A DNA stretch of 64,000 nt. Source: Pandoraea sputorum. Lineage in GTDB: Bacteria; Pseudomonadota; Gammaproteobacteria; Burkholderiales; Burkholderiaceae. The notes below the pieces were generated by a model. It made no database searches. It saw nothing but the letters and a program-made list of their open reading frames with translations, and was not told the origin of the DNA. The DNA is taken from positions 1,426,001 through 1,490,000 of the forward strand of contig NZ_CP010431.2 in assembly GCF_000814845.2 (NCBI RefSeq). Direction: 5' to 3'. The translations under genes and the position numbers were made by a program. This document shows, piece by piece, positions 35,714-44,552 of this stretch (its first letter is position 1; each line of letters opens with the position of its first letter).

Positions 35714-37186
35714 TTATAGCTTGATGCAGATGTTGGTGATTTCGGAATAAAAATCGAGCGAGTGACGCCCGCCTTCACGGCCGAGGCCCGAGAGCTTCAC
35801 GCCGCCGAACGGGGTGCGCAGATCGCGCAGGAACCACGTGTTGACCCACACCAGGCCTGTCTGGAACTGACGCGCCACCCGGTGCGCGCGCGACAGGTTC
35901 GTCGTCCATACGCACCCGGCCAGACCGTAGTCGCTGTCGTTCACGCGGCGGATGACTTCGTCCTCGCTATCGAACGGGGCGACGTGGCACACCGGGCCGA
36001 AGATCTCTTCGCGTACGCAGCGGGCCGTGTCGGGCAAGCCGGTCCACACCGTCGGCTGGACGAAAGCACCTTCGTCTCGGGCGTCGCCGAAGGTCGGCAC
36101 ACCGCCGCCGGTGACCACCGTCGCACCTTCTTCGACGGCCAGTTGATAGTACGAGAGCACCTTTTCGCGATGCTTGCGGGAAACGAGCGGACCCATCTGA
36201 ACGCCTTCCGCGTCCGGTGCGTCGATACGCAGCGCGGCGGCGCGCTCTGCGAGGGCGGCGACGAAGCGATCGAAGATCGGGCGCTCGACATAGACGCGTT
36301 CCGAGCACAGGCAGACCTGACCGGCATTGGTGAACGACGAACGCACCACACCGTCGACAGCCTTATCGAAGTCGGCGTCGGCGAAGACCACAGCGGCGTT
36401 CTTGCCGCCCAGTTCGAACGAGATTTCCTTCACGCCGTCGGCCACCGCTTTCATGATGGCGCTGCCGGTGCGCGATTCACCGGTGAAGGTGATGGCGGAA
36501 ACGTCCGGGTGCTTCGTCAGAAACTCACCGGCCGAGTTGGGACCGAAGCCATGCACGAGATTAAAGACACCGGGCGGCACACCGGCGGCGTCCATGACTT
36601 CGGCGAGCAGGGTGGCGGACGAAGGCGTTTCTTCCGAGGGCTTCGCAACGACGCAGTTGCCCATGGCCAGCGCCGGGGCGACCTTCCACGTGAAGAGCAG
36701 CAGCGGCAGATTCCACGGCGAGATGATGCCGATCACACCTAGCGGCTTACGCGTGACGTAGTTCATTACGTCGCCGCCGTCGGCCGCACGCATTTCGTAG
36801 ACTTCGCTACCAGCGGTCTTGATGAGGTCCGCAAACATGCGGAAATTGGCGATGCCACGCGCGATGTCGAGCGTGCGGGCCTGTTCCTCGGGGCGGCCGG
36901 TGTCGGCCACTTCGGCCGCGACGAACTCGTCGAAACGTGCCTGAATGCCGTCTGCAATACGGTGCAGCACAGCTGCGCGCTCGGCGGGCGTGGTCTTGCC
37001 CCACGGGCCGTCGTGCAGGGCGCGACGGGCGGCGCTCACGGCGCGATCGACGGTAGCGGCATCGGCTTCGCAGACCTTTGCGACGAGCCGCCCGTCTACC
37101 GGGCTGAGGTTATCGAACTGACGGTCGGTGGCGACGAAGGCGCCATCCACGTAATGCCGCAGCAGCGGTGCAGTCGCAAGGCTCAC
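35714..37186 (-). CDS. nbaE: 2-aminomuconic/2-hydroxymuconic semialdehyde dehydrogenase
   Basis: 490 residues starting at a GTG (37186) with AGGAG 5 bases upstream; no in-frame ATG fits as well. Aldehyde dehydrogenase motifs are ISPWNLPLLLFTWKVAPALAMGN, the catalytic-Glu motif FELGGKNAAVVFAD and the catalytic-Cys segment FTNAGQVCLCSERVYVE, which matches the hydroxymuconic-semialdehyde subgroup. It oxidises the ACMSD product to 2-aminomuconate. It is the first gene of the operon, so the promoter is in the 37187-37533 gap. Confidence 0.93.
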   Translation of the reverse strand: MSLATAPLLRHYVDGAFVATDRQFDNLSPVDGRLVAKVCEADAATVDRAVSAARRALHDGPWGKTTPAERAAVLHRIADGIQARFDEFVAAEVADTGRPEEQARTLDIARGIANFRMFADLIKTAGSEVYEMRAADGGDVMNYVTRKPLGVIGIISPWNLPLLLFTWKVAPALAMGNCVVAKPSEETPSSATLLAEVMDAAGVPPGVFNLVHGFGPNSAGEFLTKHPDVSAITFTGESRTGSAIMKAVADGVKEISFELGGKNAAVVFADADFDKAVDGVVRSSFTNAGQVCLCSERVYVERPIFDRFVAALAERAAALRIDAPDAEGVQMGPLVSRKHREKVLSYYQLAVEEGATVVTGGGVPTFGDARDEGAFVQPTVWTGLPDTARCVREEIFGPVCHVAPFDSEDEVIRRVNDSDYGLAGCVWTTNLSRAHRVARQFQTGLVWVNTWFLRDLRTPFGGVKLSGLGREGGRHSLDFYSEITNICIKL

Positions 37187-37533
37187 GAGGTCTCCTGGAG
37201 CTGAATGTCTTAGGGTGGCAGATGTCGGCGGTGGCGAGCGCCACGGCATGACCGCCGGATGTCCACAAGTCTAGGCATCCATTGATATAAAAAATAATGA
37301 AATGTGTGGTGTTGTGTATTCCTTAATGGAATATCGGCGCCACGCCTCCCGGCGGGGGATGTGCAACGCTGCTGCGCGCTATGGATTTCGCGTCGGCTCC
37401 CACACCGTTCGTTAGGAGGAGACACCATTTGAGTCGGCGATGTTTCGAAAGCAGAAGGCCGGTAGCCGTCTCTTAAAGTGATGTGCCGCATCGAGACCAA
37501 GATGGAATCTCCCTTACCCGATGGAGAGCCATC
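37187..37533. promoter_or_regulatory. Divergent promoter region of the 3-hydroxyanthranilate operon
   Basis: A 347-bp gap between the minus-strand catabolic operon and the plus-strand unknown gene. An AT-rich core (37283-37335) includes the dyad TATTCC-TTAAT-GGAATA (37317-37333), a candidate operator for a repressor not encoded here. A GGAGGAG at about 37415 is not placed before any start codon. Confidence 0.45.
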
Positions 37534-38562
37534 ATGATCCCGAGTCCAGCATTCACCCCGGTGACCACCACGACATCGATTACCCCAGTGCAGTCGTCGA
37601 CGCAGCAAACGGGAAATCAGTCTGTCGAATTTGTCTGCACCTTCGCGGGGGCAGGTCATCGCCCCACACCGGGCCAGCCTTCGCGGCGCGATGCATGGCA
37701 AGGCTTTCTCGACGAACAACACATATATGACGATATCTTCCCGATCGACGACTTTTGGGACATATACGGCTACGGCGCACCGTCTGGCACGCAGGAGAGA
37801 AGCCCGCGCGACATGCGTGCGGCGTTGGCTGTGCACGGCGAAACAACGGTGAAGGTTATGTTGGCGGACGGTTCCAGCGGATCTCGCATGCGGGAACTGC
37901 GTTCTGGCGTCGTTACGCGGGTTGTGAGCGGTCAGGGGCGCTTGACGACCTGTGTGTCGGGTGCCGGACCAACCCGCGCAACGGCCGAGACCCCGCGCCC
38001 GCAACGACCGGCCGACAAAAGCGGGGAAGGCATGCCGTTATGCGTCGACCCGTCATCCAAACTGGAAGCCAGGTCGCTGCCATCGCAAACCGTGGGTGTT
38101 CTGGATTGGTTCGGCAACGCGATGATCGGGCCGGTGTGCGGGCATAGGCTCGTGGTGAAAGACGGCACGATCCTGAAGCGAGGCACGGAGCCTGCCGAGG
38201 AGAAAATGCCCGAGACCCTGCTCAAAGCGGTGTCCCCCGATACCGATCTGATCAAATCATGGTCGGAGGTGGCGCAAAACGGCAGCGCGGCGTGGAACGC
38301 GACCGTCAATCGATATGTGGCGACCATTGTCGACGCGCTGAAGCCGTATATTGAGGCGCACACCGTGTCGGCGCACATCGTCATGTTGGGGTCGCTACGC
38401 GACGAGGACAAACTCCCGGCGCTGAGGTGCATTCTGAGCGACAACGCGCGCGGGGGCGTGAACGTCGTTCGAGATTACTTGGACGAGTTGGAATCCATGT
38501 TCGACGAGTGTCAGCAGGGCGATCTAAAGCAGCTACTGCGCGAGTTCAAAGTCGTAGAGTAA
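37534..38562 (+). CDS. Unrecognised protein with Ser/Thr/Pro-rich N-terminus
   Basis: 342 residues. The ATG at 37534 has GGAGAG at 6 bases. The first 30 residues are dominated by Thr, Ser, Pro and Gln (FTPVTTTTSITPVQSSTQQ), with no signal peptide, as in type III secreted proteins, but this is only a resemblance. The middle has acidic/aromatic patches (EQHIYDDIFPIDDFWDIYGYG) and the C-terminal 110 residues look like a helical domain (WSEVAQNGSAAWNATVNRYVATIVDALKPY). I recognise no family. It stands alone between the divergent catabolic operon and a convergent SRPBCC gene. Confidence 0.6.
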   Translation: MIPSPAFTPVTTTTSITPVQSSTQQTGNQSVEFVCTFAGAGHRPTPGQPSRRDAWQGFLDEQHIYDDIFPIDDFWDIYGYGAPSGTQERSPRDMRAALAVHGETTVKVMLADGSSGSRMRELRSGVVTRVVSGQGRLTTCVSGAGPTRATAETPRPQRPADKSGEGMPLCVDPSSKLEARSLPSQTVGVLDWFGNAMIGPVCGHRLVVKDGTILKRGTEPAEEKMPETLLKAVSPDTDLIKSWSEVAQNGSAAWNATVNRYVATIVDALKPYIEAHTVSAHIVMLGSLRDEDKLPALRCILSDNARGGVNVVRDYLDELESMFDECQQGDLKQLLREFKVVE

Positions 38563-38613
38563 GCATCGGGTCGACGCCACCTGCATGAGTCCCGCACCGC
38601 CCCTTTTGCTGCG

Positions 38614-39180
38614 TCAGCGGTGCGAGTCGTGACTGACCCGAGCCCGCGCCTCGCGCAGTTCGCGCGGGTCGCGCTCTTTTCCGATGGCGGCTGGCGGCAA
38701 GTCGGAGTCGAGGCACTCGACCAGATGCGCATTGAGCGTCGCGGCCAGACCTTCGCCGCCACGCCGCATCACGTAGTTGTGATTCCAGCGGAACAGCGGC
38801 CGGGCGAGCGGCGCGAGTTTGTTCATCCATTCGCGCTTGGTGTGGACATCCCACGCGTAACGAACGACGGTAATCGAGCCTTCGGTATCGAAACGCCACA
38901 CGCCCGTGCCTTCGGCTTCGCCGGTGGCGACGGTGCGCACTTCGCGCATCGGGTCGATGTGCGTGACGCGCGTCTCGATGGTGAGTGAATAGGGCAGTGC
39001 GCCGTGCCACGTCAGTTGGCGCACGGCACCGATGCCATCGGCGTCACCCGGGTCGAGCGTGCGGACCTCTCGCACGCACGGCCACCAGCGCGCCCAGTGG
39101 TCGACGTCGCGCAGGGTGTCCCAGACTTCATCGAGCGGCGCAGTGAGCCGCCACAATGTGAGGAAGTGATAGTCGTTCAT
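38614..39180 (-). CDS. SRPBCC (START-like) family protein
   Basis: 188 residues. The opening HFLTLWRLTAPLDEVWDTLRDVDHWARWWPCV and GTGVWRFDTEGSITVVRYAWDV show the polyketide-cyclase/START hydrophobic-cavity fold. The C-terminal 45 residues are charged and extend beyond the domain. Such proteins bind hydrophobic ligands; the function is unknown. An inverted repeat CGCACCGC / GCGGTGCG (38593-38624) covers its 3' end and may stop transcription from both sides. Confidence 0.88.
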   Translation of the reverse strand: MNDYHFLTLWRLTAPLDEVWDTLRDVDHWARWWPCVREVRTLDPGDADGIGAVRQLTWHGALPYSLTIETRVTHIDPMREVRTVATGEAEGTGVWRFDTEGSITVVRYAWDVHTKREWMNKLAPLARPLFRWNHNYVMRRGGEGLAATLNAHLVECLDSDLPPAAIGKERDPRELREARARVSHDSHR

Positions 39181-39512
39181 GGCCTTTCCCGGTCGTAGAT
39201 GGAAGGGGGTGCCGTGATATCCCGTGGCATGCCGGACGGGGGAATTTCAGTATAGGCGGCATCCCACGCACTTCATCAAACTCATCGCCGGATATCGGCC
39301 AATTCGGCGAACCGCGCCTCTGTGAGAGGGCGGTGCCTCTGCGTCCTGCCGTGTCCCGTCGACTGTTGCACGCTAGCATCGACGAATTTCCTGTCACGAA
39401 TTCATCACAAAGACTCCATACAATCCCTAAATGAAAACGTTTTCGTAAACGTTTACATTTGCGTAAAATCCGTCAACGTCAAAAATGACGGTCCAGACAA
39501 GAGGAGCGGGGT
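39181..39512. promoter_or_regulatory. Divergent promoter region of SRPBCC and lacI-type genes
   Basis: 332 bp with no gene. It carries the double palindrome at 39433-39456 (listed separately). The LacI-type gene starts with GTG at 39513, with AGGAG 6 bases upstream. Confidence 0.6.
39433..39456. promoter_or_regulatory. Two abutting perfect LacI-type operators
   Basis: GAAAACGTTTTC (39433-39444) and GTAAACGTTTAC (39445-39456) lie directly side by side. Both are perfect 12-bp palindromes with the central CG typical of LacI/GalR-family sites. They sit 57-80 bases upstream of the lacI-type start, where they would give autoregulation. Confidence 0.8.
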
Positions 39513-40559
39513 GTGGCAGATATTCGGGATGTGGCACAGCGTGCAGGATGCTCGATTGCGACCGTGTCGCGCGCGCTCAATTCGCCGCAACTGGTGCGTC
39601 CCGAGACGCTTGCCCGCGTGCAGGCGGCCGCTGCCGAGCTCAAATTCCGTCCCAATGCGCTCGGTCGCCAGTTGCGCGGCGAGCGGACCGGCCTGATCGG
39701 CGTGATGTTGCCCACGCTCGGCAACCCGGTCTTTGCCGATTGCCTCGAAGGCATCGAAGCCGCTATCGACGGCACGGGCCGCCGCCTGCTGCTCGTGACG
39801 ACCCAATACGATCCCGAGCGGGAGCGCAACGCCATCGAAACCCTGCTGCAACAACGGGTCGACGGCTTGCTGATGACGCTCGCCGACGCCGAGCACAGCG
39901 CGCTTGTCGACGATCTCGCGGCCGAAGGCGTGGCGTGCCAACTCGTCTACAACGACGCCCCCGAGCGCCCCTGCGTGTCCGTGGACAACCGCGCGGCGGC
40001 CGCGCAGGGCGTGAACATGCTCATCGAAGCCGGACATCGCGACATCGTGATGGTGACGGGGGCGCTGCATGCGTCCGACCGCGCCAAGCGTCGATATCTC
40101 GGTTATGGCGACGCCATGCAGGCCGCAGGTCTCACGCCGTTGCCCGCGTTCGAAATCGACTTCAACAGCGGGGCACGCGGCGAGCGGGTGCGCGAATGGC
40201 TGGCGCAGCGCGAGCGCGACGGCGCGCGTCCCACGGCGCTGTTCTGCTCCAACGATCTGCTCGCGCTCGGTGTCATGCGAGCGCTGCGCGAAGCCGGTCT
40301 GCGTGTGCCGGACGACATCTCCGTTCTCGGCTTCGACGGCCTCGCCGTGGGCGAACTGCTCTCACCGACGCTCGCGACCGTGGTGCAGCCCAGCGTAGAA
40401 ATCGGCCGTCATGCAGCGCAGCGTCTGCTTGCACAGATCGACGGGCGAGTCGGTGTTGTCGGTGCGTCGCACGACCCATCGCTCAGCCACGCGCTCATCC
40501 TGCCGCACGAGATTCGCCGGGGCGGCACTGTGTCTGCTCCGCCCGCCAGACAAGCATGA
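39513..40559 (+). CDS. LacI-family transcriptional regulator
   Basis: 348 residues from a GTG start. The HTH (IRDVAQRAGCSIATVSRALNSPQLVRPETLARV) and hinge helix (PNALGRQLRGERTGLIGVM) are classic LacI, followed by a type I periplasmic-binding effector domain (LGNPVFADCLEGIEAA ... ISVLGFDGLAVGELLSPTLATV). The ligand is probably linked to the ABC importer and phosphodiesterase genes downstream on the same strand. It most likely binds the double palindrome upstream of its own gene. Confidence 0.95.
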   Translation: MADIRDVAQRAGCSIATVSRALNSPQLVRPETLARVQAAAAELKFRPNALGRQLRGERTGLIGVMLPTLGNPVFADCLEGIEAAIDGTGRRLLLVTTQYDPERERNAIETLLQQRVDGLLMTLADAEHSALVDDLAAEGVACQLVYNDAPERPCVSVDNRAAAAQGVNMLIEAGHRDIVMVTGALHASDRAKRRYLGYGDAMQAAGLTPLPAFEIDFNSGARGERVREWLAQRERDGARPTALFCSNDLLALGVMRALREAGLRVPDDISVLGFDGLAVGELLSPTLATVVQPSVEIGRHAAQRLLAQIDGRVGVVGASHDPSLSHALILPHEIRRGGTVSAPPARQA

Positions 40560-40783
40560 TGAGGCGCACCACTGCGCAACAGTGCGCACCACAGATTTCG
40601 AAGCAATCGCAGCACCCAGCTAATAGCAAGCAAGAAAGTGGCCGACGACCGACTCCATCGAGAGAGTGCGGCATTGGCCGAGGCAATCAGGCATCCGGCC
40701 GTAAGGCCTGTACCACACGGTAGAAACGTAACCTGCGGCGGCACACGCGTGCCGCCAACGCTCAGACTTTCAGGAGCCCAGAA

Positions 40784-41797
40784 ATGAAGCTTTGGATCAC
40801 CCGCGCCGCTCGCACGCTGGCGTTGTTCACCTTGCTCGGCGCTGGCGCCGCGCATGCTCAGCAGACGGCGATCTGCTACAACTGCCCGCCGGAATGGGCG
40901 GACTGGGCCGGTCAGGTCAAGTCGATTGCGCAAGACACTGGCATTCGCGTGCCGCTGGACAACAAGAACTCGGGGCAAGCGGTCGCGCAGCTGATCGCAG
41001 AACAAAAGGCCCCGGTCGCCGACATCGTCTATCTGGGCATCACCTCGGCCATCGAAGCCGCGAAGAAGGGCCTGCTCGCCCCGTACAAGCCTGCGAACTG
41101 GGATCAGGTACCGGCCAACCTGAAGGATCCGAACGGCATGTGGACAACGATCCACTCGGGCACGGTCGGCTTCTTCGTGAACCGCGATGCGCTGGAGGGC
41201 AAGCCGGTGCCGCGTTCGTGGGCCGACCTGCTCAAGCCGGAATACAAGGGCATGGTGGGTTATCTGGATCCGAGCAGCGCCTTCGCAGGCTACGCGGCCG
41301 CGATTGCCGCCAACCAGGCGCTCGGCGGTTCGATGGACAACTTTGCCCCGGCAATCGGCTTCTTCCAGAAGCTCAAGGCCAACGCGCCGATCGTGCCGAA
41401 GCAAACGGCTTACGCTCGCGTACTCTCGGGTGAAATCCCCATCCTGATCGACTTCGACTTCAACGCTTACCGCGCCATCTACAAGGACCGCGCCAACGTG
41501 CAGTTCGTGATTCCGATGGAAGGTTCGGTGTCGCTGCCGTACGTGATCGCTCTCGTGAAGAATGCGCCGCATGCCGACAACGGTAAGAAGGTGATCGACT
41601 ACACGCTATCGGACAAGGGCCAAGCGCACTGGGCACAAGCGTTCCTGCGTCCGGTGCGTGCCAGCACCATGCCGGCCGACGTCGCTGCGAAGTTCCTGCC
41701 CGCGAGCGACTATGCCCGCGTGAAGCCGGTCGATCTGCAAAAGCTCGCCGCACAGCAGGACGCGTTCGGTCAGCAGTATCTGAAGAACGTGCGCTAA
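40784..41797 (+). CDS. ABC transporter substrate-binding protein (family 1/type II fold)
   Basis: 337 residues. A signal peptide (TLALFTLLGAGAAHAQQ) precedes a type II binding fold like those for iron, polyamines, thiamine and 2-aminoethylphosphonate (DIVYLGITSAIEAAKKGLLAPYKP, TVGFFVNRDALEGKPVPRSWADLLKPEYKG). The early CYNC pair could be a disulphide. The ligand cannot be read from sequence; the phosphodiesterase at the end of the operon suggests a phosphorus-containing organic compound. A 224-bp gap separates it from the lacI-type gene. Confidence 0.9.
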   Translation: MKLWITRAARTLALFTLLGAGAAHAQQTAICYNCPPEWADWAGQVKSIAQDTGIRVPLDNKNSGQAVAQLIAEQKAPVADIVYLGITSAIEAAKKGLLAPYKPANWDQVPANLKDPNGMWTTIHSGTVGFFVNRDALEGKPVPRSWADLLKPEYKGMVGYLDPSSAFAGYAAAIAANQALGGSMDNFAPAIGFFQKLKANAPIVPKQTAYARVLSGEIPILIDFDFNAYRAIYKDRANVQFVIPMEGSVSLPYVIALVKNAPHADNGKKVIDYTLSDKGQAHWAQAFLRPVRASTMPADVAAKFLPASDYARVKPVDLQKLAAQQDAFGQQYLKNVR

Positions 41798-41853
41798 GTC
41801 CTCGCGACTGAACGCACGGTAATGTCCAACGAGGAAGAGGAGCAAAGCAAGCG

Positions 41854-42678
41854 ATGCGTGACCTGACTCTGCCGCGCGGCTGGCGCGTGGCACTTCTGCT
41901 ACCGGCACTGGCGGTTTTTCTGGCGTTCTGGCTCTTGCCGATGGCCGCACTTGTGCAGGTAAGCGGCGACGGTCACGCGTTCGAGACCTATCGCGCCATT
42001 CTCACCAATGCGCGTTATCTCGATAGCCTGTGGCAAACCGTGGTGCTGTCGGCTCTTGTCACACTGGCTACTCTGGCGTTGTCGCTTGTGGCGGGCCTCT
42101 TCCTCACCCGTCATGACTTTCCGGGCAAATCGGCCCTCGTGTCGATGTTGACCCTGCCGCTGGCGTTCCCCGGCGTGGTGGTCGGTTTCATGGTCATCAT
42201 GCTGGCGGGACGTCAGGGTCTGATCGGCGATCTGACGTCGAAACTCATCGGCCATAAGGTCGTGTTCGCGTACTCGCTCACCGGTCTGTTTCTCGGTTAT
42301 CTGTATTTCTCGATTCCGCGTGTGATTCTGGCCGTGATGGCCGCCGCGGAATCCCTCGATCATTCGCTCACGGAAGCGGCGTCGTCGCTGGGCGCAGGCC
42401 CCTTCGCGATTGCCCGCGACGTGACGCTGCCCGCGCTCGCCCCCGCGCTGATCGCCTCGGGCGCGATGTGCTTCGCGACCTCGGTCGGCGCGTTCGGCAC
42501 GGCCTTTACGCTTGCCACCGACATCGACGTGCTGCCGATGACCATCTACACCGAGTTCACGCTCAACGCCAACGTGGCGACGGCGGCGGCCCTCTCGGTG
42601 ATTCTCGGCATCGTCACGTGGGCGGTGCTGATGCTCGCCCGCAATTTCACTGGGCAGGCTGTCGCCGCCGGAGGTTGA
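41854..42678 (+). CDS. ABC transporter permease (first)
   Basis: 274 residues with six membrane helices (ALLLPALAVFLAFWLLPMAALVQ ...). The permease EAA loop, EAASSLGAGPFAIARDVTLPALAPALIAS, contacts the ATPase. It is of the PotB/2-aminoethylphosphonate-permease type. GAGGAAGAGGAG lies upstream of the ATG. The second permease follows after 5 bases. Confidence 0.92.
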   Translation: MRDLTLPRGWRVALLLPALAVFLAFWLLPMAALVQVSGDGHAFETYRAILTNARYLDSLWQTVVLSALVTLATLALSLVAGLFLTRHDFPGKSALVSMLTLPLAFPGVVVGFMVIMLAGRQGLIGDLTSKLIGHKVVFAYSLTGLFLGYLYFSIPRVILAVMAAAESLDHSLTEAASSLGAGPFAIARDVTLPALAPALIASGAMCFATSVGAFGTAFTLATDIDVLPMTIYTEFTLNANVATAAALSVILGIVTWAVLMLARNFTGQAVAAGG

Positions 42679-42683
42679 TCCGC

Positions 42684-43487
42684 ATGCTCAAGAAAACCCT
42701 TTTCACGCTGCAATTGCTGCTCACGCTGCTGATGTGCGCGTTCTTGCTGATTCCGGTGGGGATGTCGATTCTCGCCGGGCTGTCGGTGAACTATTTTCGT
42801 GGTCCGTCGGCTGGCCTCACGTTCAAGTGGGTGATTCAGGTCTGGCAGGACTATCACGACGCGATTCTGAATTCGCTGTACGTCGGTGTCGCCACGCTGG
42901 TGCTGGTCGCGCTGCTTGGCGTGCCCGCCGGTTACGTCCTCGCCCGCTGGCAAAGCCGTTTCGCGCGCTGGATCGAAGAACTGCTGACGTTGCCCATCGC
43001 GCTGCCCGGACTGGCGAGTGCGCTGGCCCTCATCAGCGTGTACGGCGGCATGCGCGGCTTTCGCGAAAGTCTGGCGTTCATCGTCGTGGGGCACGTGATC
43101 TTCACGCTGCCGTTCATGGTGCGTGCGGTGGCGGCGGCCTGCGCCGACTCGCGCATCAAGATGATGGAAGAGGGCGCAGCGAGCCTCGGCGCGAGCTTCC
43201 TGAGACGTTTCATGACGGTGGTGCTGCCTAACATCCGCGGCGAAATCGTGGCGGCGGCGCTGATCGTCGTGACGCTCTCGCTCGGCGAATTCAACCTCAC
43301 GTGGATGCTGCACACGCCCGACACCAAGACGCTCCCGGTGGGGCTGGCAGATGCCTACGCGTCGCTGCGTCTGGAGATCGGCAGCGCGTACACGGCGGTG
43401 TTCTTCGTGCTGATCGTGCCGCTGCTCATCGTCATGCAGATGACGGCCCAACGGGCAAAGGTCCGCAATTCGCGCGGGCGCACCTGA
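42684..43487 (+). CDS. ABC transporter permease (second)
   Basis: 267 residues with six membrane helices and the EAA loop EEGAASLGASFLRRFMTVVLPNIRGEIVAAAL, PotC-like. The ATG at 42684 has GGAGG at 9 bases, and that GGAGG overlaps the previous stop codon. It pairs with the first permease to form the channel. Confidence 0.92.
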   Translation: MLKKTLFTLQLLLTLLMCAFLLIPVGMSILAGLSVNYFRGPSAGLTFKWVIQVWQDYHDAILNSLYVGVATLVLVALLGVPAGYVLARWQSRFARWIEELLTLPIALPGLASALALISVYGGMRGFRESLAFIVVGHVIFTLPFMVRAVAAACADSRIKMMEEGAASLGASFLRRFMTVVLPNIRGEIVAAALIVVTLSLGEFNLTWMLHTPDTKTLPVGLADAYASLRLEIGSAYTAVFFVLIVPLLIVMQMTAQRAKVRNSRGRT

Positions 43488-43495
43488 TTACGGAT

Positions 43496-44545
43496 ATGAC
43501 GATGAAACTGACTTCCATCCCCATTCATCTCGAACGCTGTGCCAAGACGTTTCACGGCAACACTGTGCTGCAGCCGCTCGATCTGACGATCGGTGCAGGC
43601 GAGACGCTGGTGCTGCTCGGCCCGTCGGGATGCGGCAAGACCACGACGCTGCGCATGATCGCCGGGCTTGAGCGCCCCGACGCCGGTGGACGCGTTCGCT
43701 TCGGCGACGAAGACGTCACGCGCCTGCCTATCGAGAAGCGTCGCGTCGGCATGGTCTTTCAGAATTACGCCCTATTCCCGAACTTCACCGTACGCGGCAA
43801 TGTGGCATACGGCCTCAAGTTGCGCGGTCTGCCCTCGGCGCAGATCGACAAGCGTGTGGACGAGTTGCTCGATCTGGTGCATCTCACGCCCTACGCAGAC
43901 CGCGCGATCGCACAGCTCTCCGGCGGCCAGAAGCAACGTGTCGCCCTGGCGCGTGCGCTCGCACCTGAGCCGCGTGTGCTGCTGCTCGACGAACCGCTCA
44001 CCGCCCTCGACGCCAAGCTGCGTGAGACAGTGCGCGCCGACATGGACCGTTTGCTGCGTGGGCTGGGGGTGACGACGGTGTACGTCACGCACGATCAGGA
44101 CGAAGCAATGGCGCTCGGCGACCGCATCGTGGTGATGAGCGCGGGCCGTATCGAACAGATCGGCGCGCCGCGTGACATCTACTACCAACCGGCGTCGCGT
44201 CACGTAGCCAACTTCGTCGGCACGCTCAATCGTCTGGCGGGGGTGTGGCGTGACGGGCACTTCCATCTGGAAGGCGGTCATGTCGAATGCCCGAACGTGC
44301 GTGCCGATGTTCAGGAGCTGTACTTCCGTCCCGAGGACGCCATCGTCGTGCCCGCTGGCGACGCCCCGCTGACCGGCCAGATCGAAGAGGTGCAGTTCCT
44401 CGGCGACCGCACGCGTCTGACGCTCAGTGGCGTGTCCACCGCTGGTGCGGTGCTCGTCGAAGTTTCCAGCCGTCGCGAGTGCCGCGTCGGCGATAAGGTG
44501 GGCTTGTCGCTGCCCGCCGCCCATGTCTTTTCGCTTCACGGATAA
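43496..44545 (+). CDS. ABC transporter ATP-binding protein (PotA/spermidine-iron type)
   Basis: 349 residues. Walker A GPSGCGKTTT, Q loop VFQNYALFPNFTV, signature LSGGQKQRVALARAL, Walker B VLLLDEPLTALDAKLR and the H loop VYVTHDQDEAMALGDRI are intact. A C-terminal TOBE domain follows (LYFRPEDAIVVPAGDAPLTGQIEEVQFLGDRTRLTL). ATG 43496 is used; ATG 43502 is possible. It serves the two permeases directly upstream. Confidence 0.94.
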   Translation: MTMKLTSIPIHLERCAKTFHGNTVLQPLDLTIGAGETLVLLGPSGCGKTTTLRMIAGLERPDAGGRVRFGDEDVTRLPIEKRRVGMVFQNYALFPNFTVRGNVAYGLKLRGLPSAQIDKRVDELLDLVHLTPYADRAIAQLSGGQKQRVALARALAPEPRVLLLDEPLTALDAKLRETVRADMDRLLRGLGVTTVYVTHDQDEAMALGDRIVVMSAGRIEQIGAPRDIYYQPASRHVANFVGTLNRLAGVWRDGHFHLEGGHVECPNVRADVQELYFRPEDAIVVPAGDAPLTGQIEEVQFLGDRTRLTLSGVSTAGAVLVEVSSRRECRVGDKVGLSLPAAHVFSLHG

Positions 44546-44552
44546 ACCGCTC

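Noticed and set aside
37387..37411. TTCG...TTCG resembling a plant-pathogen hrpII/PIP box upstream of the unknown gene at 37534
   Set aside because: The two TTCG are 17 bases apart rather than 16, and no such box precedes the ankyrin genes; chance is likely in GC-rich DNA.
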